Below, in pieces: positions 14,260 through 21,049 of a DNA stretch of 23,116 nt (positions are counted from its first letter, which is position 1; each line of letters opens with the position of its first letter). The position numbers and the translations under genes were made by a program. Location of the stretch: assembly GCA_964640065.1 (NCBI GenBank), contig CAZXIE010000050.1, positions 1 through 23,116 of the forward strand. The letters are read 5' to 3'. Under the pieces are notes generated by a model. It was not told the DNA's origin, did no database searches, and saw nothing but the letters and a program-made list of their open reading frames with translations. Origin of the DNA: JAJRXG01 sp964640065 (GTDB lineage Bacteria; Bacteroidota; Bacteroidia; Chitinophagales; Saprospiraceae).

Positions 14260-16233
14260 TTGAAAACGATCATAGAGATACTACTCTTTCTTACCTGCCT
14301 TGTAACAACTGCAGTGGCGCAGGTTCCTTTTGAGTGCAATGGTCGGGGATACCGAGTCTTAGCAGATCCAAGAGGGGGCACCCATCTTCAAGGAATTCAA
14401 CAAAATGAATCAGATAATACCATAACATTTAATGAATTACACTTTTATCCTGAATACGAAATTAATGCCATAGCATACCACCCTACACAAAATGTCATCT
14501 ATGGCATTATACAGGATCTACCATATCGATTATGTAGGATAGATGCTGATTTTAACCTTGATATCTTACATACCTTGCCACTTCCTTCCGACTTAGCATT
14601 TGTATCAGGTGATATTAGCCCTGACGAACGATTTCTGGTTCTATCTGGATTTGGCCCTACGAGAGGTGAAAATATTTTTGCTTTGGTAGATGTCCAAAAC
14701 GAAACATATGAAACTGAAATCCTTCCGATAAGAACAAGTAATCCAGATGAACCTACCATATACTGTGCAGATATCGCATTTCATCCTACTTCAGGAGATC
14801 TTTTTGGATATGATTTTAGAAATAACCGATTAGTAACACTGGATATTAACAATAGAATTATAGATAACACTACATATCCAGTCACTAATGATGACCCTGG
14901 TAATGTTCCTAGCATATTCTTTAATGATCAAGGTGAGCTTTTCGGTATAGGTAATACTACGTTGGACTCTCAACTTAATCGCACTTATTATCAATTTGAC
15001 TTATCGAATGGTCAGAATATAATATTAGAAGAGCTCGACATAGAAAGAAACCAAGATGCTTGCTCTTGCCCTTATCGTATAGAGTTGCTTAATGAAGTGC
15101 GGCAAAGAAATAATGCACCCTGCACAGAGCTAGCTTTTGAAATGACCTTAATCAATAGAACTGACATCGAACAGTTCGATCTGACGTTGACAGATACATT
15201 TCCGAAAGGGGTAATAATAAAGGGTATAGACCCATTACCATTTAGCGGAACCATCGAAAGCGGAGTAGGAAGCAATGTTCTAAGCTTGACAAATGTCTAT
15301 CTGCCTATTGGTACTTTTTCTTTTAAAATAGTCCTCGACATACAAGAGCAAGTAGAATTTGGGACATTTATGAATCAAGCTCACTTAAGAGGACTAAGGT
15401 TAGAAGACTTTGATTTAGAATCTGTTGTATCAGATGATCCTGTGACTACTGCATCTGATGATGCAACTTTATTTACTATCGATGGCCTCACTGATCCATT
15501 TAAAGATCAATTCTTTGGTATCTGCAAAGGTGGACAGGCGACTTTACATGCCGGCATTTATGGTGCGAAGTCATATGAATGGAGTACTGGAGAAAACACC
15601 CCTGAAATCACTGTTTATGATGAGGGCAGTTATCAGATCACTATATCTACTGAATGCGATCAGATTACTGCAACAGCAACAATTGAATTGGATGAGATTA
15701 TCCTCAATGTTGGTGATGATCAGATCATAGAGAATGGAGCAGTATTCGTCTTAGAACCGCGCTACGATAGTCGGTCACCCATCAAAGCATTTAGCTGGAG
15801 TAGTTCCGACCTTGAGGCTCTGAATTGTCCTACATGCGAAAACCCCTCTATCCAGCTTTCTGGAGATACTGAACTGGAGCTGACAATAGATAATATCACA
15901 GGCTGCCAGAAAACAGATGGAATCAATCTTGATGTCACAGATGTAACGATTTTTGATTCTAATGTCTTCTCACCAAATAGTGATAATAGAAATGATTTTT
16001 TCTTTCTACAAGGTAACTTGGATTATGATATAGCTCTTTTTCAGATTTATGATGCTTGGGGTGGAATGCTTTATCAAAAGAAAAATATAGTAGCCAATAG
16101 AGAACAGGACGGCTGGGATGGCACAACTAATGGATATAAGTGCTTGCCAGGTGTATACATATGGACTGCTGTGGTTAAATTTAAGAATGGCCAAGAAAGA
16201 GTTATACGTGGGGATATAACTTTATTAAGATAA
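14260..16233 (+). CDS. Type IX-secreted multidomain surface protein (propeller-like, DUF11-like, CHU_C domains)
   Basis: This 657-residue protein starts at a TTG. The start is supported because it gives a complete signal peptide (KTIIEILLFLTCLVTTAVAQ) and no upstream start exists. Residues about 30-265 are a beta-rich region with repeated motifs (INAIAYHPTQNVIYGI, DIAFHPTSGDLFGYD), resembling DUF6923 or a propeller-like domain. Residues about 270-405 resemble a conserved-repeat/DUF11-type beta domain ending in SDDPVTTASDDATLF. Residues 419-478 are Ig/PKD-like (YEWSTG). Residues 569-657 are a gliding-motility-type CHU_C domain (FSPNSDNRND, then DGWDG and PGVYIW), a signal for type IX export. 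No catalytic motif is seen. It is transcribed away from the regulator and could be a surface adhesin or glycan binder for alginate, but this is inferred from position only. Confidence 0.8.
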   Translation: MKTIIEILLFLTCLVTTAVAQVPFECNGRGYRVLADPRGGTHLQGIQQNESDNTITFNELHFYPEYEINAIAYHPTQNVIYGIIQDLPYRLCRIDADFNLDILHTLPLPSDLAFVSGDISPDERFLVLSGFGPTRGENIFALVDVQNETYETEILPIRTSNPDEPTIYCADIAFHPTSGDLFGYDFRNNRLVTLDINNRIIDNTTYPVTNDDPGNVPSIFFNDQGELFGIGNTTLDSQLNRTYYQFDLSNGQNIILEELDIERNQDACSCPYRIELLNEVRQRNNAPCTELAFEMTLINRTDIEQFDLTLTDTFPKGVIIKGIDPLPFSGTIESGVGSNVLSLTNVYLPIGTFSFKIVLDIQEQVEFGTFMNQAHLRGLRLEDFDLESVVSDDPVTTASDDATLFTIDGLTDPFKDQFFGICKGGQATLHAGIYGAKSYEWSTGENTPEITVYDEGSYQITISTECDQITATATIELDEIILNVGDDQIIENGAVFVLEPRYDSRSPIKAFSWSSSDLEALNCPTCENPSIQLSGDTELELTIDNITGCQKTDGINLDVTDVTIFDSNVFSPNSDNRNDFFFLQGNLDYDIALFQIYDAWGGMLYQKKNIVANREQDGWDGTTNGYKCLPGVYIWTAVVKFKNGQERVIRGDITLLR

Positions 16234-16237
16234 AACG

Positions 16238-16262
16238 AAGAGGTTCTTATAGAGAACTCCTT
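16238..16262 (+). terminator. Weak hairpin after the type IX-secreted protein gene
   Basis: AAGAGGTTCT (16238-16247) pairs with AGAACTCCTT (16253-16262) with one mismatch and one G-U wobble. It begins four bases after the stop codon. No T tract follows, so it is a doubtful intrinsic terminator. Confidence 0.3.
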
Positions 16263-16463
16263 CCTTCACTTCATCAATAAGATCTCTCTTATGTCCTCAT
16301 TGACAGTTTCTGAATAGAAGAAAGATCTTCTTTAAAACACATCCTCCTGTCAGATAAGAATAAGCTATAACGTACTTTCTTCTTTAAATTTCCTGTGTAT
16401 TGCTTATTCAATAATTCGGTATATCTCTAACCAGAGACAGTAAGATCAAGAATTCTACATAAA

Positions 16464-16475
16464 TTGGTTGACCAA
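16464..16475. promoter_or_regulatory. Putative GntR/FadR operator upstream of the PL7 lyase
   Basis: An exact copy of TTGGTTGACCAA lies 150 bases before the PL7 start codon and overlaps a -7-like element. Its presence in a second promoter region supports a regulon: the same regulator would control the regulator-susCD operon and the PL7 lyase. Confidence 0.7.
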
Positions 16476-16624
16476 AATGGTGAGAACAACGATTACAACA
16501 GAAAAGGACACCGACTGTATTTGTTACGAGTCGTCTAGATATGATGCAAAGCCGCCACATGGCAACTGCTTGTGCATTCGTTTCGATCTCTCATCCTAGA
16601 TCTACCTAAAATTGAAATAGCAAC

Positions 16625-18658
16625 ATGAATAAATACATGATTAACTACAAAAGTATCATCACTATAGCACTTGGCCTGAACTTATTCTTCTTTGCTTGTC
16701 AGGAGCCAACCAAATCACCAACCAACAAAACAGTTGAAGTGACATATCCAAGTGATATCATTTCCTTTTTTAATCATTGGAATCTCATACTAGGCGATGG
16801 CTCCAATATTGGGGAAGCCATAGATAAAAGTCATGATGATTTCTTTTACACGGCTAACGATGATGATGGAGATTGGGTTGTATTTAAAACTCCAAATGCA
16901 GGAAATACCCATGGGACCTCTAACAATACTAGAACTGAGCTTGCTCAACTCAAAAAATGGTCACCGATGAGTGGTGGCCAACTCAGTGCTACTCTTAAAG
17001 TAATGAACGTGTCTACCACAGGAGATCCTCGAGTGGCTTCTACCCACTCTGTTGTCGTAGGTCAGATACACGGTGCAGATGGACATGAAAACGAGCCGCT
17101 CAAAATATTCTATAAAAAGTTTCCTGGTCATACCAAAGGATCAGTTTTTTGGAATTATGAGATTAACACTCAAGGAGATGATAACTCTGGGAGGTGGGAC
17201 TACTCCTATCCTATCTGGGGATATGATTTTTCGGTGACTAGTGAGGAAGAAAACTCTTACCCTCCTGAGCCAAGTGATGGTATAGCTCTAGGTGAAGAAT
17301 TCAGTTATGAAGTAAATGTGGAGAAAGGTATTATGCACCTAACCTTCACAAGTGAAGGCCATGAGACGAAGACATTTTCTAAAAACTTAATGTCTTCAGA
17401 GTATTCGAAAAAAGAAGATACCCCAGAACAAGTCAAAAACTTGTTCTTTCCTATCGGCCAAGATGGGGTAGAACAAGAAAATGCGTATGCAGATCAAGGT
17501 ATATTTTTCAAATTAGGTTGTTATAATCAAACGAATGGAAAAGACCCCGCAGTCAACAAAGTGTGGTGCTCAGGGGCAGAAACACATAATGGCGATATCG
17601 AGAAACAATATGCTGATGGAAATTATGCGGAAGTGTGGTTTAAGTCAGCAGAAATAGTCATAAGTAAAGATGCCTACTCTAATGAAGGCTACTTCGCTGC
17701 TAATGATGGTCTGAGTAAGAAAACCGTATATCCAAGTGAGGTGATCCCTTTCATGGACAAATTTAAAATATTGATGGGTGATGGCACACATGTGGATGAC
17801 CTTGTTGATTACGCCCATGAAGATTTTTTCTATTCGGTCATAGATGGCACTAGACGGTGGGTGGTTTATAAAACTCCGAACTCCGGCGTGACTTCACAGA
17901 ATTCGAGTAATACACGAACCGAATTACATGAAAAAAGAAATTGGATCCCTGAAGACGGTAGTAATCTAACGGGTATCTGTAAGGTTATGCACGTCTCTAC
18001 TTCTGGAGACCCTCGGGTTGCAGCTTCCTACTCTACGGTTGTTGGTCAGATCCATAGTGGTGAAGGCCATGAAAATGAACCACTGAAAATCTTTTATAAA
18101 AAATTCCCTGGGCACACCAAAGGGTCCGTTTTCTGGAATTATGAAATTAATACAGAAGGTAACAATAACAAAAGATGGGACTACTCTTCAGCCATCTGGG
18201 GATATGACATGTCGGTCATCGGTAAAAACAAAGATGACTTTCCGGTAGAACCTGAAGATGGGATAGCTCTGGGTGAAGAGTTTTTCTATGAGGTCAATGT
18301 TTATGATGGTATTATGCATCTCACCTTTACCTGTGATGGTCATGAAACAAAGACATTCACAAAAAATCTGATCGCATCTGACTATGTTAATCGCACTGAC
18401 ATTCCAGAACAAGTCATGCAACTCTTTGGCCCTATAGGACAAGATGGAATAGAACAAGCCAATGCCTATGCAGGTGAATTGAACTACTTCAAACAAGGTG
18501 CCTATAATCAAACCAATGGTAAAGACCCAGCATCCAATATGGTCTGGTGCGCAGGTGCAGAGACTTATGGTGGTGATATACAGAAGCAATATGACAACGG
18601 CAGTTATACTGAGGTCTGGTTTAGAGATTGTACAGTTGGCCCTGGTAAAAAGCCATAG
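16625..18658 (+). CDS. Tandem-domain PL7 alginate lyase lipoprotein
   Basis: This 677-residue lipoprotein (lipobox FFAC, Cys25) contains two complete alginate_lyase2 (PL7) domains, about residues 38-345 and 365-670. Both hold the family's three conserved blocks: RTEL (103-106 and 431-434), QIH (147-149 and 475-477) and the YNQ motif (Tyr300 and Tyr627), which include the catalytic His and Tyr. Both active sites therefore look intact. QIH rather than QVH is usually linked to cleavage at guluronate-containing sites. The two domains share long near-identical stretches (HENEPLKIFYKKFPGHTKGS), pointing to internal duplication. It is probably a surface-anchored endolyase supplying oligomers to SusCD. 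A copy of the operator palindrome lies in its leader. Confidence 0.93.
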   Translation: MNKYMINYKSIITIALGLNLFFFACQEPTKSPTNKTVEVTYPSDIISFFNHWNLILGDGSNIGEAIDKSHDDFFYTANDDDGDWVVFKTPNAGNTHGTSNNTRTELAQLKKWSPMSGGQLSATLKVMNVSTTGDPRVASTHSVVVGQIHGADGHENEPLKIFYKKFPGHTKGSVFWNYEINTQGDDNSGRWDYSYPIWGYDFSVTSEEENSYPPEPSDGIALGEEFSYEVNVEKGIMHLTFTSEGHETKTFSKNLMSSEYSKKEDTPEQVKNLFFPIGQDGVEQENAYADQGIFFKLGCYNQTNGKDPAVNKVWCSGAETHNGDIEKQYADGNYAEVWFKSAEIVISKDAYSNEGYFAANDGLSKKTVYPSEVIPFMDKFKILMGDGTHVDDLVDYAHEDFFYSVIDGTRRWVVYKTPNSGVTSQNSSNTRTELHEKRNWIPEDGSNLTGICKVMHVSTSGDPRVAASYSTVVGQIHSGEGHENEPLKIFYKKFPGHTKGSVFWNYEINTEGNNNKRWDYSSAIWGYDMSVIGKNKDDFPVEPEDGIALGEEFFYEVNVYDGIMHLTFTCDGHETKTFTKNLIASDYVNRTDIPEQVMQLFGPIGQDGIEQANAYAGELNYFKQGAYNQTNGKDPASNMVWCAGAETYGGDIQKQYDNGSYTEVWFRDCTVGPGKKP

Positions 18659-18665
18659 TTGGCAT

Positions 18666-18688
18666 ATAACTTTTATTTCAAAAGTTAT
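18666..18688. terminator. AT-rich hairpin between convergent PL7 and PL17 genes
   Basis: ATAACTTTT (18666-18674) pairs perfectly with AAAAGTTAT (18680-18688) around a five-base loop, eight bases after the PL7 stop. Symmetric A/T arms could terminate from either side, which suits the convergent arrangement. No long T tract follows. Confidence 0.45.
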
Positions 18689-18745
18689 CTACTATTAGTC
18701 CGCTTATAACGACTTGTATTTCAGGATGTCGAAAAGTGTTTTTCG

Positions 18746-21043
18746 TCAGTCTTCTTTATGATTTCTAGATATCAATTTATAAGGTCCGTCCCATGAATAT
18801 GGTTCATCCTTTATATCTAAGCTATGCCTGCTTGCTTCCAATGCATTTGAATTGCAAAGAAGAATAATGTGCGAGGTTTTACTATCATTATACTTTATAG
18901 CAGTATAATTTCGGTCATCATATAGTACTTCCACCGATGTTATGGAAGGAAATGGACTTAGTGGTGTCTCTGTTACTGAACTATAAACTCCGTGAGGCTC
19001 TATCAGTGATACAAATAATGCATCAGTCACATCATTTTTTCGATGGATCATCACTGGATCTCTACGAAGATTGAATTCAGGATCATTTGCACCAGACCTC
19101 GCTAAGATAATTTTGTCTCCATGGTCAGCTCTTGAGGTAATCGTAAAAAACTTACCATCTCTAAACCAAGTCATCTGAGTTGCAGAGCTATCGATAGTCG
19201 CTGATGCTTCTTGCCACAGATGTTGGTATCCATGATCCGTACCTAGTGTATTCAGTTGATTACTATTAGCCTCATATGAAAAACTTGTCGAAAGTATCTG
19301 TCCTTGATACCACAATGGCAAGTCATAATTCTGTTTAGTCTCTGATCGCACTTTTAGAATATCTAAAAGGACGGGTTCTGCCATGTTCTCATCATTGAGC
19401 ATGATCAGCGTGCGGTGCATCTCAGTTCCGGGATATGCCGTTATATCTTTGGCACTTACAATCTGGAGATTTGCATTTTCAAAGTTGTCGTAATATAAGA
19501 TTGGGTTATTTTTTTCTCCAACTTTTACACTGCCTTCATACTGAGACTGCTCGTTAACCACCAGCGCATTATGAGCTACAGTTTGCTTCGCAAAAGTGTT
19601 ATTCTCTTTAAGATATCGGCCGCCACCTTTTTGATCTATATTCACCCATCTCGCAGATGCGTAATCCTGTACTACTTCATCTTCATTGTCATAAATAGAA
19701 TAAGATAATCTGTCAAAGTGACCATGTCCCATACCTTGTGCAGCATACTTAAACAAAACACATAATTCACTTTCTCCTTGACTTGAAGATCTCATAACGG
19801 TGACCCCACCGCTTTTGCCTTCAGCACCATCGCGATATGATATCGACTTGTGCTTGAATGGTTTAGACAACCCGAGGGCTATATCACGCGCAACTTGAAA
19901 ACCTGCATCATCGATGATTACTTTACCTTGCTTTTCAGCTATAGAAAGTAACATTGGGTCTTTTCCAAAATTCTTATACGCGATGTTAACTGCAGCTACC
20001 ACTTCTCGTGACAACCAAGACATACCTTTCTGTGCATCGTTAATAGGAAAGAACCGACCTTGTGCATCTGTCTCATATAATAATGAGTAAACAGCCTTTT
20101 GCAATATGTTATCCCTGTAAGAATAGATATCAAGCTCAGGCATAGTTTTATCTAACTCCTTCGCAAAAAGAAGGAATGGAGTCATCGCATATCTGAGGTA
20201 GTATGGCCCTTCTGTGAAGTGACCATCAGGCGAAAACGAATGATCCAACTGTGCCAAAAACCCAGCCTTCCTTACTCCTTCAGCAACTATATAACCACCG
20301 TCATTATCCACCATGCTCTCGTCAAGATCATCATCTTGTAATCCATATAGCGCCCGATCTATTAATTCTTGATCTTTCATCACTAAACCTATCATCCCTA
20401 CGGCAGCATTCGCCCAAGTACTATGATTATGAACACGATTAAAAAACTGTGGGTTCTCAACAGAAAGAAAGTCTGCTAAAGGTCGAAAGAGATTTGACTC
20501 TAGATGATCTCTTTCTTGCTCGGTTAATCTATCATATATATTCGCATATGCTTGGCTACTATACACTAACCAATTAGAATCATTGAGGCACTGCCAAAAT
20601 ATCTTACCCGTTGCGTAAGATCTATTCGTCGGATGTAGTGGTAAGGTTGGGAATAACTCAGCATACGCCATGAATTGTTCCTTGATATAATTCGCATACT
20701 TTTCGTCTCCAGTATATTTATACAGGCTACCAGCCTTTTGTAGTATAAACCAGTTTCTTTTGTGTCTTTCGTGGGTATAGCCGCCAGCCATATCTTTTGG
20801 CACGGGCACTATCACACCCAACTCTATCTCCGCATCAACTTCATTTTTTATACTTGCAATGGTCTTTTCAAAAAGAGGTGCTTCTTGCTTTTTCTCCATT
20901 AAATCCTCCGGCTCTTCATACTTCACCATCTGAGATTGCGTCTCTGCAACAGTTACAACTTGTTCTTGGCTCTTACAGCCCAATCCTAGCATCAGGATAA
21001 GAACAAAGAATAAAATATGATATGCAGTACAATCCTTTAACAT
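18746..21043 (-). CDS. PL17 oligoalginate lyase lipoprotein
   Basis: This 765-residue lipoprotein (lipobox LGLGC, Cys23) has the two-part PL17 layout: an alginate_lyase-type alpha-toroid (about 90-340) and a heparinase II/III-like beta-sandwich (about 390-640). Candidate catalytic residues are Asn206-His207 in RVHNHSTW, a Tyr in EGPYY (281-282), His440/442 in GMGHGHFD and Tyr477 in GGGRYLKENN; this mapping to characterized PL17 enzymes is from memory. PL17 enzymes act exolytically and release unsaturated monouronate, the substrate of KdgF. Relative to other PL17 proteins I recall, residues about 237-262 look like a short acidic insertion (DDDLDESMVDNDGG). The gene begins six bases after the PL6 stop, so the two lyases form one unit. 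Confidence 0.93.
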   Translation of the reverse strand: MLKDCTAYHILFFVLILMLGLGCKSQEQVVTVAETQSQMVKYEEPEDLMEKKQEAPLFEKTIASIKNEVDAEIELGVIVPVPKDMAGGYTHERHKRNWFILQKAGSLYKYTGDEKYANYIKEQFMAYAELFPTLPLHPTNRSYATGKIFWQCLNDSNWLVYSSQAYANIYDRLTEQERDHLESNLFRPLADFLSVENPQFFNRVHNHSTWANAAVGMIGLVMKDQELIDRALYGLQDDDLDESMVDNDGGYIVAEGVRKAGFLAQLDHSFSPDGHFTEGPYYLRYAMTPFLLFAKELDKTMPELDIYSYRDNILQKAVYSLLYETDAQGRFFPINDAQKGMSWLSREVVAAVNIAYKNFGKDPMLLSIAEKQGKVIIDDAGFQVARDIALGLSKPFKHKSISYRDGAEGKSGGVTVMRSSSQGESELCVLFKYAAQGMGHGHFDRLSYSIYDNEDEVVQDYASARWVNIDQKGGGRYLKENNTFAKQTVAHNALVVNEQSQYEGSVKVGEKNNPILYYDNFENANLQIVSAKDITAYPGTEMHRTLIMLNDENMAEPVLLDILKVRSETKQNYDLPLWYQGQILSTSFSYEANSNQLNTLGTDHGYQHLWQEASATIDSSATQMTWFRDGKFFTITSRADHGDKIILARSGANDPEFNLRRDPVMIHRKNDVTDALFVSLIEPHGVYSSVTETPLSPFPSITSVEVLYDDRNYTAIKYNDSKTSHIILLCNSNALEASRHSLDIKDEPYSWDGPYKLISRNHKED

Positions 21044-21049
21044 CTTCGG

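Larger units (their letters stand above)
16234..16624. other. 391-base intergenic leader of the PL7 gene
   Basis: There is no protein gene. The region holds a weak hairpin after the upstream stop (16238-16262), one exact operator copy (16464-16475), and overlapping it a -7-like TAAATTGG (16460-16467, one mismatch to TAnnTTTG). If that element is used, the leader is about 150 nt. No Shine-Dalgarno sequence precedes the ATG at 16625. Confidence 0.5.

Noticed and set aside
16607..16614. TAAAATTG as the -7 element of the PL7 gene
   Set aside because: It would place the transcription start within a few bases of the ATG at 16625, leaving almost no leader; the copy at 16460-16467 is more plausible.
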